NCBI GenBank assembly: GCA_030832095.1
Contig: JAURJT010000020.1
Span: forward strand, 1 to 64,000
DNA: 64,000 nt
Source of the DNA: Gammaproteobacteria bacterium
Lineage (GTDB): Bacteria; Pseudomonadota; Gammaproteobacteria; Burkholderiales; Burkholderiaceae_B
Reading direction: 5' to 3'
Shown here: positions 1 through 10,574 of the stretch, piece by piece
Layout of the letters: each line of letters opens with the position of its first letter
Position numbering within the stretch: position 1 is the stretch's first letter
Translations under genes and position numbers: made by a program
The notes under the pieces: model-generated
Told to the model about the DNA's origin: nothing
The model's database searches: none
The model's input: the letters and a program-made list of their open reading frames with translations, nothing else

Positions 1-996
1 CACACCTGTATAACGGCCAGGTTCGGTCACATCTGTCGTGATTCCGGTACCACCAGAAACGAAGACATCGTCACAGATTGTCAGATGACCCGCAATCCCC
101 GCAGCACCTGCAATGGTGCAACGTGCGCCAATCGTGGTCGAACCTGCCACGGCAGTACAGGCTGCGATCGCTGTATGCGTACCGATACGGCAATTATGAG
201 CAATCATTATTTGATTGTCGAGCTTGACGCCGTCTTCAATCACGGTATTCTCAAGCGCACCACGATCAATCGTCGTGTTTGCGCCGATCTCGACGTCATT
301 GCCGATCACCAAGCCACCAAGCTGCGGAATCTTACCCCAAGCGCCTTTTGCTAGGCTTGGGTCTGGCGCAAAGCCGAATCCATCGGCACCGAGTACGGCA
401 CCACTATGCACAATCACACGAGCGCCAATTTGCACACCATCGTAAATAGCAACGCGCGGTTGAATGACACTAGAGGCCCCAACTTTGACATCTGCACCTA
501 ATACCGTACCCGCACCAATCTGAACCATGGCATCGATGACACAGCGCGCCCCAATCACGGCAAGTGGCCCCACTGTCACGCTTGGAGCCAAGATAGCCGT
601 TGGGTCAACCACCGCTGAAGGATGCACACTAATTTCACGAGCCGGTTGCCTGGCCCAATCAAACCATTGGGCGATTCGGGCATACAACAAATACGGATGC
701 TTGCAAACTACACGGGCGTAAGCGGGTTGTACTGGCGCCTGCGAAAGCAGCTCATCTATTTCAGGCAGCACAATCACCGCTGCAGCCTTAGTGATGGCCA
801 GCTGCTCTAGATATTTTGGATGCACGATAAACGAAGCTTCGTGCTGACCAGCAGTAGGCAACGCCCCTAGACCGGCCACAATCGGGTCAGAAAATTGCCC
901 AGTCCCGGGGACAACTTTTTGCACCAAGCCCCCCGGTATTGCCTTCAGTAACTGAGAGAGTAAAGGTGCGCGCTCGGGGGCTAATAAAACAGGCAT
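1..996 (-). CDS. lpxD: UDP-3-O-acylglucosamine N-acyltransferase, 3' end cut by window edge
   Basis: LpxD adds the N-linked hydroxyacyl chain to UDP-3-O-acylglucosamine, the third step of lipid A synthesis, in the cytoplasm. The visible 332 codons show an N-terminal uridine-binding region starting [13 protein letters not shown]. This is followed by a long run of hexapeptide repeats of the left-handed beta-helix type (for example [16 protein letters not shown] and [16 protein letters not shown]). The catalytic-His region is visible as [12 protein letters not shown]. The start is the ATG at 996, 12 bases after the skp stop, so it is the distal visible gene of the rpsB-to-lpxD operon. The C-terminal end lies beyond base 1. 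The repeat pattern plus operon position make the identification firm. Confidence 0.95.
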   Translation of the reverse strand, partial: MPVLLAPERAPLLSQLLKAIPGGLVQKVVPGTGQFSDPIVAGLGALPTAGQHEASFIVHPKYLEQLAITKAAAVIVLPEIDELLSQAPVQPAYARVVCKHPYLLYARIAQWFDWARQPAREISVHPSAVVDPTAILAPSVTVGPLAVIGARCVIDAMVQIGAGTVLGADVKVGASSVIQPRVAIYDGVQIGARVIVHSGAVLGADGFGFAPDPSLAKGAWGKIPQLGGLVIGNDVEIGANTTIDRGALENTVIEDGVKLDNQIMIAHNCRIGTHTAIAACTAVAGSTTIGARCTIAGAAGIAGHLTICDDVFVSGGTGITTDVTEPGRYTGV

Positions 997-1008
997 TGTT
1001 CTATCAAG

Positions 1009-1569
1009 TTATTTGCCGAGAGCCTGAATCACCTTATCAGTGATATCAACCCGTGGGTTTACCGTCACGGCATCTTGAATCACGATGTCATAGCTCTCTG
1101 TTTCAGCAATTTTCTTGATAGCGGCATTCGCTTTTTCAATGATGGTCGCAAACTCTTCGTTACGACGACGACTTGAGTCTTCTTGGATTTCGCGACGCTT
1201 ACGCTGTAAGTCAGCATCAATGTTCGCTAACTCGCGTTGGCGCTTGTTACGCTCTGACTCTGATAAGACTGGCGCGTCTTTTTCAAGCTTTTGCGCCATG
1301 CTACGTAAGTTATTGACTTGCTTTTCAAGATCTTCGGCGCGCTTCTTGAATTCATTTTCAATTTTGGATTGCGCAGCTTTTGCAGGCGCAGAATCACGCA
1401 GAATACGCTCAGTATTGACAAAGCCAATTTTGGTACCTTGTCCTTGCGCTTGAACAGGTGCTGCAAGCGAAAGCGTAAGCGCAGCGCCCGTTACAGCAAC
1501 AACGCCAAGCAGGCGATAAGCAAACCGATTAACAACTGAACGATTCGTGGTGGTCATCAAAGCAGACAT
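1009..1569 (-). CDS. skp: Periplasmic chaperone Skp/OmpH
   Basis: Skp holds unfolded outer-membrane proteins in the periplasm and hands them to the BAM complex. The 186-residue product begins with a basic N-terminus, a hydrophobic segment (LLGVVAVTGAALTLSLA) and a likely cleavage after VQAQ, i.e. a Sec signal peptide. The mature start TKIGFVNTERIL is typical of OmpH. The middle is a charged, Lys/Glu/Arg-rich coiled coil (about residues 70-150) that forms the tentacles of the trimer. It lies directly downstream of bamA and upstream of lpxD, the conserved order. The long N-terminus before the hydrophobic core contains an alternative ATG at residue 5, so the start is uncertain by a few codons. 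Confidence 0.95.
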   Translation of the reverse strand: MSALMTTTNRSVVNRFAYRLLGVVAVTGAALTLSLAAPVQAQGQGTKIGFVNTERILRDSAPAKAAQSKIENEFKKRAEDLEKQVNNLRSMAQKLEKDAPVLSESERNKRQRELANIDADLQRKRREIQEDSSRRRNEEFATIIEKANAAIKKIAETESYDIVIQDAVTVNPRVDITDKVIQALGK

Positions 1570-1623
1570 TATTAAGTCTCACAAAAAACAAATTTCAGCA
1601 CGCCATTGTGCCAATCATTAAAG

Positions 1624-3996
1624 TTAGAAGCCTGTACCGATTTGGAACTGGAAAATCTGTAAGTTATCGCTATCTTTCGCATTCAAAGGCTTAGCAAGCG
1701 ACAGTTGTAATGGACCAAGCGGTGAAATCCATGACAAACCGATACCAGCCGAATAGCGCAATTGACTCAAATTGATCGAGGTGTCATTTCCGTAGCCGTC
1801 TGTACCGAAGACTTGACCACCATCGACAAAGGTAAACCAGCGCAGCGTACGATCATTTTGTGTTCCGGGCATTGGGAAGTAGAACTGCACATTACCCACC
1901 ACACGCTTCGAACCACCCAAATACGTACCAGTCAGCAAATCGCGAGGCCCTAAAGAGTTTTGCGAGAAGCCGCGAACGGTACCAATACCCCCTGCGTACA
2001 CGTTTTTGAAGATCGGATATTGCAGATCACTGTAGCTCTTGCCATAGTCAAATAACGCATTAAAGGCTAGCGTGTGGTCACGGCCAATTGGAATGAAAAA
2101 CTGTTGCTGGGCACCCAACATGTAGTACTTGAGATTGACTGTACCCACGTCAGCCTTTAAGCGTGTGAAACTGCCACGGGTGGGTGTTAGGGCACTATCT
2201 CGCGTGTCTTTTGCCCAACCAGTATTTAAAATCACGGCTGTGGTGCTCTCACCGTAGTTGTACACGTACTCGCGATACGCTAACGGAGAGTTATCGTATA
2301 AACCAATCGTATTGCGCTCAACGTTCGCACCGCCATAGATCCGGTCAAACTCAGAAATTGGCACACCAAAACTTAAGCCTCCGCCAAGAGTTGTAACCTG
2401 ATACATACCCGGATTGTTCGAGTATGGCGTCATTGTGCGGTAGTAAAGCGAGGTGGTTCGACTAATCCCGTCGTTGGTAAAGTAAGGATCGGTGTGCGCC
2501 AAAACGGCAGCACGGTTATACAAACTGGTATTCAAGTTCAGCGTGAGGTTTGTGCCGCTACCAAACACGTTATCTTCAGTGATACCAGCCGTCAAAATCA
2601 CACCGTCTACCTGACCGTAACCTACACCCAAACTAATCATACCGGTAGGCTTTTCTGCGACGGTCACACTGACATCAACTTGATCGGGTGAGTTTGGCAC
2701 AGGATCAGTCACAACCTTCACGTCTTTGAAATAGCCAAGACGATCAAGTCTGTCACGAGAGAGTTTGAGCTTACCCGAGTCGTACCAGGCAGCCTCCGGC
2801 TGACGCATCTCTCGGCGCACCACCTCGTCGCGCGTACGATGGTTGCCCGAAATTTGGATCTTTCTGACATACACACGACGGCTTGGATCAATATAGAACG
2901 TCAGTTCTGCGGTCTGCGCTTCGCGGTTTAAGATTGGATTTGGATTAACGTTCGCAAAAGCGTAGCCTAAACCGCCGAGGTAATCAGTGATACTTTTCGC
3001 AGTTGCGTTGGTTTTTTCACCCGAAAAAGTCTCGCCTGCTTTCACTTGCACTAGGGCGTTGACTTCTTGATCAAGCCCCAACAGGTTTCCTGCCAGGCTC
3101 ACGCTGCTGACTTTGTAAGGCTTACCTTCACTGATGGTCAGGGTAATGAATATATCTTTGCGATCACCCGAGATCGTCACTTGAGGTGGTTCGGCTTTGT
3201 ACTCAAGATAACCACGATCAAGGTAGAAAGATCTGAGGGACTCGAGATCGCGCTCAAGTTTCTCGCGCGAATACTTATCGCTGTCCGTGTACCACGACAA
3301 CCAACCAGGCGTCGTCATTTTTAAGAGACCGAGCAAATTACTTTCAGTAAAGGCTTCGTTTCCAACGATTTTAATTTCACGAATACGGGCAACCGAGCCC
3401 TCAAAGACATCAAAATTTATCCCAACACGATTACGCGGTAGTGGAGTAACCGTTGAGGTGATTTCAGCTGCGTACTTACCTTTGGTCAGATACTGCTGGC
3501 GTAATTCAAACTCTGCCTGTTCGAGCATCGATTGATCAAAGATTCGCCCTTCACCAAAACCAATCTGACGCAAGGTGTCAGTAATATTTTTGGGTTCGAA
3601 CTCGCGCATGCCTGAAAAAGACAGCGACGCAATGGTGGCACGCTCTTGCACAACAACCACCACCAACCGGTTTGAAGTTTCGATACGAACGTCAGAGAAC
3701 AGCCCCGTTGCATACAGACGGCGTACAGCTTCTGTTGCAAGTTCGTCGGTGAACTGCTGGCCGACCTTGACTGGCAATTGCGCAAAAATAGTACCCGCTT
3801 CAGTGCGTTGAATGCCTTCAATGCGAATATCACTCACAACAAACGGCGCGAAAGCGTTTGCCGTGAGTGGGCCTGCGAAACACAACAGTACCAGTGCCCG
3901 CACAAAAAGAGTCGACAACAGTGGCCGGCAACGGGCGCTAAAGTAATCCAGGCTGACGGGCATTCTAAACAATCCTTGAAACAAGCTAACGGTCAT
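1624..3996 (-). CDS. bamA: Outer-membrane protein assembly factor BamA
   Basis: BamA is the core of the machine that folds beta-barrel proteins into the outer membrane. The 790-residue product has a signal peptide ending around LTANAFA. Five POTRA domains follow (about residues 50-450; the first begins FVVSDIRIEGIQRT), then a C-terminal 16-strand barrel. The conserved barrel loop motif VRGF is present in GTVRGFSQNSLGPRD, and the protein ends in aromatic FQFQIGTGF, the usual outer-membrane beta-signal. Length matches the family. It sits between rseP and skp. A second in-frame ATG (MPVSLDY, residue 12) is an equally plausible start because it directly precedes the signal peptide. Confidence 0.97.
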   Translation of the reverse strand: MTVSLFQGLFRMPVSLDYFSARCRPLLSTLFVRALVLLCFAGPLTANAFAPFVVSDIRIEGIQRTEAGTIFAQLPVKVGQQFTDELATEAVRRLYATGLFSDVRIETSNRLVVVVVQERATIASLSFSGMREFEPKNITDTLRQIGFGEGRIFDQSMLEQAEFELRQQYLTKGKYAAEITSTVTPLPRNRVGINFDVFEGSVARIREIKIVGNEAFTESNLLGLLKMTTPGWLSWYTDSDKYSREKLERDLESLRSFYLDRGYLEYKAEPPQVTISGDRKDIFITLTISEGKPYKVSSVSLAGNLLGLDQEVNALVQVKAGETFSGEKTNATAKSITDYLGGLGYAFANVNPNPILNREAQTAELTFYIDPSRRVYVRKIQISGNHRTRDEVVRREMRQPEAAWYDSGKLKLSRDRLDRLGYFKDVKVVTDPVPNSPDQVDVSVTVAEKPTGMISLGVGYGQVDGVILTAGITEDNVFGSGTNLTLNLNTSLYNRAAVLAHTDPYFTNDGISRTTSLYYRTMTPYSNNPGMYQVTTLGGGLSFGVPISEFDRIYGGANVERNTIGLYDNSPLAYREYVYNYGESTTAVILNTGWAKDTRDSALTPTRGSFTRLKADVGTVNLKYYMLGAQQQFFIPIGRDHTLAFNALFDYGKSYSDLQYPIFKNVYAGGIGTVRGFSQNSLGPRDLLTGTYLGGSKRVVGNVQFYFPMPGTQNDRTLRWFTFVDGGQVFGTDGYGNDTSINLSQLRYSAGIGLSWISPLGPLQLSLAKPLNAKDSDNLQIFQFQIGTGF

Positions 3997-4033
3997 TGAT
4001 TAAATAAACACACGATTTTAAGACAGAAAAGAC

Positions 4034-5377
4034 CTAATTAAAAACGCGAACCAGGTCATTGAACAGGGCAATCACCATCAGGCCTGCCAGGACTGCCATG
4101 CCAGCCCGTTGACCCCAGTCGACCGAGCGCGCCGAGGGTGGACTGCCACGTATGATTTCAACTAGATAGTACAGCAGATGCCCCCCGTCGAGCATGGGAA
4201 TTGGCAGTAAATTCAGTACCCCAAGGCTGACGCTGACCAAAGCCAGAAACGAAATATAGGCAGCCCACCCAATTCGCGCAGTCTGCCCCGCATAATCCGC
4301 AATTGTGACCGGACCGCTAATATTTTTGATCGAAACCTCGCCAATCAGCATTTTTCCCATCATTTTGAGCGAAAACCATGCGGTATCGTAGGTTTTAGTC
4401 ACGCCAAGCCAAACACTGTCGAGTAAGCCGTAGCTCACATCCACCATGGGTAAGTTGCCACCTAATTGAAACCCTGCACGACCCACAGTTTTGCCGTTTT
4501 CAAGCGTGACCGCCGCAGGCGTTAAGGTGATTTGCCGAATCTGGCCCTCGCGCTGAACTTCAAGCGCAAGCGGTTGATTGGCATGTGCCTGAATGATGCG
4601 AATGACTTGAGCCACATCGGGCTGCCGTTCGCCACCGATGGCAACGATTAAGTCGTTGACCGACAGCCCAGCGGCTTGCCCCACACTGGCCTCAACCACC
4701 GACCGAATTTGCGGCGTTGAACCACCCACTGCCAACCCCAGCCTGCGCATTGGATCTTCACTGGCGGGATCAGCAGCCACTGGAACCTCTAGCACACGGG
4801 TCAGTGGGCTACCACCGCGTTCGAGGGCGATTTCAACCTGCCCGCCATCCGCAGCAAGTTGCAGCAATGCCCAACGCACCTGTGGCCAAGACATGACAGT
4901 TTGTTGGTTGACCGCGGTGATCCGATCACCCCCTTGCAAGCCGGCCATTGCGGCGGCAGAGGCCGCGGGCGGCTTAGACAAAATTGCAGCAGGTTCTTGT
5001 GTACCGACTAAGTTGATACTCGCGTAAAACACCACTGCCAAGATGAGGTTGAAGAGCGGTCCGGCAGCCACAATCGCAATACGCTTACCAACCGGTTGTG
5101 CCTGAAAACTTTGCGGATTCTGGCGAACGGGCGCGGCTGTGTGAGTGACGGGTTGTTGCTCTTCGTCAAGCATCTTGACGTAGCCTCCAAGGGGCAAGGC
5201 TGACAAGACCCATTCTGTACCGTGGCGGTCGACACGTTTGAGCAGGACTCGTCCAAATCCCAATGAAAACCGTAAGATCTTGACGCCACACCAGCGCGCG
5301 ACCCAGTAATGCCCGAGCTCGTGAAAGGTAATCAGAATACCGAGGGCAACCAAAAACGCCAACACAGTAAAAAGCAT
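4034..5377 (-). CDS. rseP: Site-2 intramembrane zinc metalloprotease RseP
   Basis: RseP cleaves the membrane anti-sigma factor RseA after DegS, releasing sigma-E, and also clears signal-peptide remnants. The 447-residue form starts at the ATG at 5377 (MLFTVLAFLVALGI). The zinc motif HELGH then falls at residues 19-23 inside the first membrane segment, as in the family. Two PDZ-like domains occupy the middle (around AGLQGGDRITAVNQQ and AGLSVNDLIVAIGGE). The C-terminal membrane part carries NLLPIPMLDGGHL, the second catalytic motif. The reading frame is open 20 codons further upstream, but that extension would overlap dxr and is not family-like. Neighbours dxr and bamA are the standard order. 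Confidence 0.95.
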   Translation of the reverse strand: MLFTVLAFLVALGILITFHELGHYWVARWCGVKILRFSLGFGRVLLKRVDRHGTEWVLSALPLGGYVKMLDEEQQPVTHTAAPVRQNPQSFQAQPVGKRIAIVAAGPLFNLILAVVFYASINLVGTQEPAAILSKPPAASAAAMAGLQGGDRITAVNQQTVMSWPQVRWALLQLAADGGQVEIALERGGSPLTRVLEVPVAADPASEDPMRRLGLAVGGSTPQIRSVVEASVGQAAGLSVNDLIVAIGGERQPDVAQVIRIIQAHANQPLALEVQREGQIRQITLTPAAVTLENGKTVGRAGFQLGGNLPMVDVSYGLLDSVWLGVTKTYDTAWFSLKMMGKMLIGEVSIKNISGPVTIADYAGQTARIGWAAYISFLALVSVSLGVLNLLPIPMLDGGHLLYYLVEIIRGSPPSARSVDWGQRAGMAVLAGLMVIALFNDLVRVFN

Positions 5378-5408
5378 ATTTGTCTTTACAAAAATAACGC
5401 GGTTGAGG

Positions 5409-6608
5409 TTAGCCCGTTGCCGCTCGACGCGCGGCACTGCGGGATCGTTCGTCTAGCCTAATAATATCGTCTAAAGAAGACAGGCTAGTGTGAGGTTGAC
5501 CCGATTGCCAGTCTAAAGTTGCATGGATGACATCTGCAATGGCGGTATAGGCAAGACGACGGTCAAGAAACGCGGCAACGGCGATCTCGTTTGCGGCATT
5601 CAAGGCAATGCAAGCGCCCTGCCCAGCCTTGAGAGCCTGAAACGATAAAGCCAAACAAGGCAGTTGCTCAAGATCTGGCTGCGCGAAATCAAGGCGACCG
5701 GCCAATGCAAGGTCAAGCATCCCGACCCCTGACTCGATTCGCTCAGGAAACCCTAAGCCATAGGCAATCGGCGTGCGCATATCAGGTTGTCCGAGCTGTG
5801 CCAAGACCGAGCCATCGGCATACTCAACCATCGAGTGAACCACACTTTGTGGGTGAATCACCACGCTAATGCGCTCGGGCGGCATGGCGAATAAATGATG
5901 AGCCTCAATGACCTCGAGCCCTTTATTCAGCATCGTGGCCGAATCCACTGAGATTTTTCTGCCCATACTCCAGTTCGGGTGCGCACAGGCCTGTTCGGGT
6001 GAAACCTGCGCCAAGTCAGCCCAGCGTTGATTGCGAAACGGCCCGCCCGAGGCAGTGAGGATCAGGCGACGTACCCCCGCTGCCGGCCCCGTTGGCGCGC
6101 TGGCTCGGTCGTGGTGAGGCAAGCATTGAAAAATGGCGTTGTGTTCACTGTCAATCGGCAAGAGCTCGGCTCCTGAGTCCCGCACAGCAGCCATAAAGAT
6201 TGAACCTGCAGCGACCAAGGCCTCTTTGTTGGCAAGCAATACGCGTTTGCCGGCCTGTGCGGCAGCCAAGGCGGCTGGCAGACCGGCCGAGCCAACAATC
6301 GCTGCCATGACCGCTTGACTGGCTGGGTCACTCGCTACCTCAACTAACGCTTGAGCACCGAATCGGATAACAGGCCGCTTTAGGGTACTTCCCCAGGCTG
6401 TTTTAAAACGCTCGGCCTCAGCTTCTGTAGGCACAGCGACGGCCGCAGCCTTTGAGTCGAACGCTTGTTTTGCCAACAGATCCATACGGCTATGCGCCGT
6501 GAGCGTATGCACGACAAAGCGACTTGGATGTCGAGCGATCACATCAAGGGTGTTTTGACCAATTGAGCCCGTTGAGCCCAGAATGGTGACGCTCGTTGGG
6601 GTTACCAT
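5409..6608 (-). CDS. dxr: 1-deoxy-D-xylulose 5-phosphate reductoisomerase
   Basis: Dxr converts DXP to 2-C-methyl-D-erythritol 4-phosphate with NADPH, the committed step of the MEP isoprenoid pathway. The N-terminal Rossmann motif [13 protein letters not shown] is present, as are the substrate and metal region [12 protein letters not shown] and the loop [15 protein letters not shown], all diagnostic. Length (399 aa) is normal. I take the ATG at 6608, which overlaps the cdsA stop by 7 bases. A GTG three codons upstream is possible. With uppS two genes upstream, the operon couples isoprenoid precursor synthesis to undecaprenyl carrier production. Confidence 0.96.
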   Translation of the reverse strand: MVTPTSVTILGSTGSIGQNTLDVIARHPSRFVVHTLTAHSRMDLLAKQAFDSKAAAVAVPTEAEAERFKTAWGSTLKRPVIRFGAQALVEVASDPASQAVMAAIVGSAGLPAALAAAQAGKRVLLANKEALVAAGSIFMAAVRDSGAELLPIDSEHNAIFQCLPHHDRASAPTGPAAGVRRLILTASGGPFRNQRWADLAQVSPEQACAHPNWSMGRKISVDSATMLNKGLEVIEAHHLFAMPPERISVVIHPQSVVHSMVEYADGSVLAQLGQPDMRTPIAYGLGFPERIESGVGMLDLALAGRLDFAQPDLEQLPCLALSFQALKAGQGACIALNAANEIAVAAFLDRRLAYTAIADVIHATLDWQSGQPHTSLSSLDDIIRLDERSRSAARRAATG

Positions 6609-7444
6609 GCCCGCCACTCAATCAGTAAAAATCCAAGGGGCACCACAGCCACAACAGCATCAATACGGTCATAGACGCCACCATGACCGGGCAGCAAGTG
6701 ACTCGAATCCTTCACCCCCGCCCTGCGTTTGAGCAATGATTCGTACAAATCGCCAGCGATCGAAAACACCGCCAATAACCCGCCCATGAGCACCAGTACG
6801 ATCCAAGAGCTTTGAGCCTGCAGACTCGCCGCAAAGGTTTGGGGCCAGTGAGCTGACATCAGCAACCACGCGACGACTCCGACTACCCCGGCGAAAGCTC
6901 CTTCAAGGGTTTTGCCAGGGCTGATGCTAGGGGCCAACTTATGACGCCCAAAGGCTCGCCCTGCAAAGTACGCTGCAATATCAGCGACCCACACAACGAT
7001 CAGCAAAGATACGACAAACAGCGCACCGTGCTGCAGATACCAGTAAGCCAGGGCTCCCCAAGTTGCCAGTAAAGTCACGACAGCTGCCAAACTATTTGCA
7101 AGACGATAAGTTGGCATCGACACCTGAGCGCGCCACAAAGCGGGCAGTAACAGCGCGAGCCAAAGAAAAACTGCGAGGCAAACGATACTTTGCAAGGCAA
7201 GAACGGGTGTGAGGTCTCCACCAATCCATTGCTTGGCTTGCCAGGCGCAGACCGCAAATAAAGCCAGGGCACCGATTGGTGCCCAAATACTGCGCATACC
7301 AAGCGTCAGCCTAAGCCACTCAAAACCCGCGCAGGCACAGGCTAGTGCCAAAAATAACAAGAACGGCCAAGGTGATGTCGCCGCAACCACTAGGGCCAAC
7401 ACGCCTAGCAAGACAACTGCAGTGATCAATCGTTGCTTGAGCAT
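6602..7444 (-). CDS. cdsA: Phosphatidate cytidylyltransferase
   Basis: CdsA makes CDP-diacylglycerol from phosphatidic acid and CTP, the branch point of phospholipid synthesis at the inner membrane. The 280-residue product is strongly hydrophobic, with about eight membrane segments. It ends with the family signature region ([12 protein letters not shown], then [24 protein letters not shown]), which includes the KD-LPGHGG-DR-D core. The start chosen is the ATG at 7444 ([14 protein letters not shown]), five bases after the uppS stop. The longer open frame upstream would run inside uppS. The 3' end overlaps dxr by seven bases. Confidence 0.95.
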   Translation of the reverse strand: MLKQRLITAVVLLGVLALVVAATSPWPFLLFLALACACAGFEWLRLTLGMRSIWAPIGALALFAVCAWQAKQWIGGDLTPVLALQSIVCLAVFLWLALLLPALWRAQVSMPTYRLANSLAAVVTLLATWGALAYWYLQHGALFVVSLLIVVWVADIAAYFAGRAFGRHKLAPSISPGKTLEGAFAGVVGVVAWLLMSAHWPQTFAASLQAQSSWIVLVLMGGLLAVFSIAGDLYESLLKRRAGVKDSSHLLPGHGGVYDRIDAVVAVVPLGFLLIEWRAW

Positions 7445-7449
7445 GCCCG

Positions 7450-8214
7450 TCAGCTTGTCGCAACGGCATGCACTTGGGCACTCGTTCTGCCAAATCTGCG
7501 CTCGCGGGTTCGATACCACTCGAACGACTTGTGCAGTTCTTCTTCACCAAAGTCTGGCCAATAACACTCTGTGAAATAGAGCTCTGTGTAGGCCATCTGC
7601 CAAATTAAGAAATTTGAAATTCGCTGTTCTCCACCCGTACGGATAAACAGGTCGGGCTCAGGAGCCCACGCCATTGACAGATAAGGTGCTAGGCTAGTTT
7701 CGTCAAGGCCAGTCGGATCCGTCGCCAGCTCAGGACGGGCGCGTAACAAAGCCCGTGTCGCTTGCAGAATATCCCATCGCCCGCCATAGTTGGCCGCAAT
7801 GGTCAGATGCAATTTGTCGTTGTGAGCCGTTTTTTCTTGCGCTTGAGCAATCAGCTCTTGAAGCTTAGGCTCGAACGCCGATAAGTCACCGACAACGTGA
7901 AGCCGAACACCCTGCTCTTGCAAACGTGCCACTTCTCGCTCAAGCGCTTGCACGAACAGACGCATGAGCAGCGAAACCTCTTCGGCGGGGCGACGCCAAT
8001 TTTCAGAGCTGAAGGCAAACAAAGTTAAGTATTTCACCCCAGCCGCCCCGCAGGTTTCAACAGCGCGGCGTACCGACTGAACCCCTTTTGCGTGACCCGC
8101 AGTACGAGGGAGCAACCGAGCGTGTGCCCAACGGCCATTGCCATCCATGACAATCGCCACATGAGTCGGGATCGCACCCGTAACAGGAATTTCGCGGGTT
8201 GAGCTGATGGCCAT
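7450..8214 (-). CDS. uppS: Undecaprenyl diphosphate synthase
   Basis: UppS (IspU) elongates farnesyl diphosphate with eight isopentenyl units in cis to give the C55 carrier for peptidoglycan and O-antigen. The 254-residue sequence contains [13 protein letters not shown] with the catalytic Asp of the MDGNGRWA box. It also has the hydrophobic-tunnel motif [15 protein letters not shown] and the C-terminal diphosphate-binding motif [20 protein letters not shown]. These make the call secure. It starts at the ATG at 8214, 12 bases after frr, and is followed closely by cdsA. Confidence 0.96.
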   Translation of the reverse strand: MAISSTREIPVTGAIPTHVAIVMDGNGRWAHARLLPRTAGHAKGVQSVRRAVETCGAAGVKYLTLFAFSSENWRRPAEEVSLLMRLFVQALEREVARLQEQGVRLHVVGDLSAFEPKLQELIAQAQEKTAHNDKLHLTIAANYGGRWDILQATRALLRARPELATDPTGLDETSLAPYLSMAWAPEPDLFIRTGGEQRISNFLIWQMAYTELYFTECYWPDFGEEELHKSFEWYRTRERRFGRTSAQVHAVATS

Positions 8215-8226
8215 GTCAGTGGCGGC

Positions 8227-8787
8227 CTAAACCGTCAAGATCTCAGCTTCTTTTTGTGCCACCATCTTGTCGATCTCAATCACACAACGATCAGTCAACT
8301 TTTGCACGACATCTTGAGCGCGTCGCTCGTCATCTTCTGAAATCTCTTTGTCTTTCACTAGTTTTTTAAACGAGTCATTTGAATCACGGCGCAAATTGCG
8401 CACGGCAATTTTGGCGTCTTCTCCTTCAGATTTGACGACCTTATTCAAATCCCGACGGCGCTCTTCAGTTAGCGCTGGCATTGGTACTCGAATGCTATCG
8501 CCCATGCCGATCGGGTTTAAACCAAGATCAGAATCGCGTATCGCCTTCTCAACAGGACCAGCCATGTTTTTTTCCCAAACCTGCACACTCAACGTGCGGG
8601 CATCCATCAGGTTCACGTTGGCGACCTGAGAGATGGGTACCGGTGAGCCGTAGTACTCAACTTGCACATGATCAAGAATACCTGGATGCGCCCGACCGGT
8701 ACGGATTTTTGCCAAATTCGTTTTTAGCTGCTCAAGCGATTTCGCCATACGGGCTTGAGCAGAGGCTTGAATATCTGCAATACTCAT
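8227..8787 (-). CDS. frr: Ribosome recycling factor
   Basis: RRF, with EF-G, splits the post-termination ribosome. The 186-residue product ([14 protein letters not shown] start) shows the conserved helical-domain boxes [13 protein letters not shown] and [16 protein letters not shown]. It ends with the long basic and acidic helix region [16 protein letters not shown] to [11 protein letters not shown]. The ATG at 8787 is preceded by AAAGGAAA at a suitable distance, which decides this start over the longer open frame that would run into pyrH. Standard position between pyrH and uppS. Confidence 0.96.
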   Translation of the reverse strand: MSIADIQASAQARMAKSLEQLKTNLAKIRTGRAHPGILDHVQVEYYGSPVPISQVANVNLMDARTLSVQVWEKNMAGPVEKAIRDSDLGLNPIGMGDSIRVPMPALTEERRRDLNKVVKSEGEDAKIAVRNLRRDSNDSFKKLVKDKEISEDDERRAQDVVQKLTDRCVIEIDKMVAQKEAEILTV

Positions 8788-8797
8788 TGCGTTTCCT

Positions 8798-9514
8798 TTA
8801 AACGTGAACCAACGTGCCTTCGTCTTCTCCGCTGACTGCCCGCTTGAGCGCGCCAGGTTTGTTGATCGAAAACACTCTGATTGGTAATTTTTGATCGCGG
8901 CATAAGGCGAATGCTGTTGCATCCATCACTTCAAGACGGCGATTAATCACTTCGTCAAAACTGATGCGGTTGTAACGCGTCGCTGAAGCATCTTTATTCG
9001 GATCGGCACTGTAAATGCCATCAACCTTGGTGGCCTTCAGCACGATTTCAGCACCAATTTCGGCCCCACGAAGGGAGGCTGCCGTGTCGGTGGTAAAAAA
9101 TGGATTGCCAGTACCTGCGGCAAACACGACGACTTTGCCTTCTTCGAGGTATCTCAAGGCTTTGGGGCGAATGTAAGGCTCGACAACCTGTTCGATATTT
9201 AAAGCAGATTGAACTCGAGCATCTACACCGCGGTGCTTTAAAGCATCTTGCAATGCCAGGGCATTCATGACTGTTGCCATCATCCCCATGTAATCAGCGG
9301 TTGCCCGATCCATGCCTTGGGCACCCGGGGCAACACCGCGAAAAATATTGCCGCCGCCAATCACAATCGCTAATTGCACTCCCATTGCCACGACCTCTGA
9401 GACTTCTTCGGTCATGCGCATGATGGTGGCTCGGTTGATGCCAAAAGCATCATCACCCATCAACGCTTCACCAGAAAGTTTGAGAAGAACTCTTTTGTGC
9501 ATTCGGGTGGCCAT
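8798..9514 (-). CDS. pyrH: UMP kinase
   Basis: PyrH phosphorylates UMP to UDP in pyrimidine nucleotide synthesis and is a hexameric amino-acid-kinase-fold enzyme. The 238-residue product has [14 protein letters not shown] at the N-terminus and the [10 protein letters not shown] phosphate-binding loop. The [18 protein letters not shown] region and [16 protein letters not shown], which contacts UMP, follow. The start at the ATG at 9514 gives the usual [13 protein letters not shown]. The 90-base gap to tsf upstream contains two inverted repeats (separate entry). Confidence 0.96.
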   Translation of the reverse strand: MATRMHKRVLLKLSGEALMGDDAFGINRATIMRMTEEVSEVVAMGVQLAIVIGGGNIFRGVAPGAQGMDRATADYMGMMATVMNALALQDALKHRGVDARVQSALNIEQVVEPYIRPKALRYLEEGKVVVFAAGTGNPFFTTDTAASLRGAEIGAEIVLKATKVDGIYSADPNKDASATRYNRISFDEVINRRLEVMDATAFALCRDQKLPIRVFSINKPGALKRAVSGEDEGTLVHV

Positions 9515-9539
9515 AATTAAGGATTCCGGAGGGTTAAAC

Positions 9540-9593
9540 ACGTACAAAAGTGTACGTCAAACCAAGCAAATGCATCAGGCATTCGCTTGGTTT
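9540..9593 (-). terminator. Paired inverted repeats between tsf and pyrH
   Basis: Two dyads lie in the tsf-pyrH spacer. The first is a perfect 7-bp stem, ACGTACA/TGTACGT with loop AAAG (9540-9557). The second is a 15-bp stem with one mismatch (9559-9573 paired with 9579-9593). The second is followed by six T on the plus strand but only by TTTGACG in the direction of transcription. It is therefore a weak or partial terminator at best for the minus-strand operon. It could lower pyrH expression relative to tsf or mark a processing site. Confidence 0.5.
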
Positions 9594-9603
9594 TTTACCA
9601 AAA

Positions 9604-10482
9604 TTAAGCGTTTCCGGCAGCTGCTGCGGCAACTTCAGCCGCAAAATCCATCGTCTTCTTTTCAATGCCTTCGCCCACTACAAAAAGCGAAAAACCAGCA
9701 ATCGCCGCATTTTTCTCTTTGAGCATTTGAGCCACTGACTGCTTGTCATTTTTAACGAACGGCTGCGATAACAGAGCAACTTCTTTCAAAAACTTTTGCA
9801 CTGAGCCTTCAACCATCTTTTCGACGATTTCTGCTGGCTTGCCAGACTCGGCAGCCTTTTGACGCGCCACAGAGCGTTCTGTTTCTTTGTCAGCCTCAGG
9901 AACGCCTGACTCGTCTAGCGCACGCGGCTTTGTCGCAGCAATGTGCATGGCCAAGTCTTTACCCACTTCGTCGGCGCCAGAAAATTCAACTAAAACCCCG
10001 ATACGACCGCTGTGCACGTAACTCGCGAGTTTATTGGCTGTTGTGTAGCGCTGAAAACGACGAATTGAGATGTTTTCACCGATTTTTCCTACCAAGGCAG
10101 AACGCACAGACTCAACGGTGCCAGCACCCAAGTTTGAGGCTGACAAGGCGGCAACATCAGCGTAGGTATTGGCCGACACTTGCTTAGCCAGTGCCTCAAC
10201 AAACGCCACAAAATCATCATTTTTTGCAACGAAATCTGTCTCGCAGTTCACTTCAAGCACCGCACCCTGTTTAGCATCGGGCGAAATGTACAGACCGATC
10301 AGGCCTTCGGCCGTGACGCGACCAGCAGCTTTGCTCGCTTTACTACCAAGTTTGACACGTAAGATCTCTTCGGCGCGAGCCATGTCACCACTTGCTTCAG
10401 TGAGAGCGCGCTTGCACTCCATCATGGGTGCGTCGGTTTTTTCGCGCAACTCTTTAACCATTGCGGCAGTAATTTCAGCCAT
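9604..10482 (-). CDS. tsf: Translation elongation factor Ts
   Basis: EF-Ts exchanges GDP for GTP on EF-Tu. The 292-residue protein starts [20 protein letters not shown]. The conserved UBA-like N-terminal domain contains [15 protein letters not shown]. The EF-Tu-contacting [11 protein letters not shown] motif and the C-terminal dimerisation modules follow. A good ribosome site, GGAG, lies before the ATG at 10482. It is co-oriented with rpsB upstream, the universal bacterial pair. Confidence 0.97.
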   Translation of the reverse strand: MAEITAAMVKELREKTDAPMMECKRALTEASGDMARAEEILRVKLGSKASKAAGRVTAEGLIGLYISPDAKQGAVLEVNCETDFVAKNDDFVAFVEALAKQVSANTYADVAALSASNLGAGTVESVRSALVGKIGENISIRRFQRYTTANKLASYVHSGRIGVLVEFSGADEVGKDLAMHIAATKPRALDESGVPEADKETERSVARQKAAESGKPAEIVEKMVEGSVQKFLKEVALLSQPFVKNDKQSVAQMLKEKNAAIAGFSLFVVGEGIEKKTMDFAAEVAAAAAGNA

Positions 10483-10505
10483 GTTTGCTCCAAGATTAGT
10501 GAGAG

Positions 10506-10531
10506 GCGCCTCGACGCGGGGTCAGAGGCGC
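10506..10531 (-). terminator. Hairpin between rpsB and tsf
   Basis: GCGCCTC and GAGGCGC form a perfect 7-bp stem around a 12-base loop in the rpsB-tsf spacer. No T-run follows on the minus strand, so it is unlikely to stop transcription fully. Attenuation or RNA processing between rpsB and tsf is plausible but inferred. Confidence 0.35.
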
Positions 10532-10574
10532 GCTATTGCAATGCCTGGCACAAGGGCGCAGGCATCAGAAAAAT

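Noticed and set aside
5378..5437. Longer N-terminus for RseP
   Set aside because: The added 20 residues overlap dxr, are not hydrophobic and would push the HELGH motif away from its usual position in the first membrane segment.
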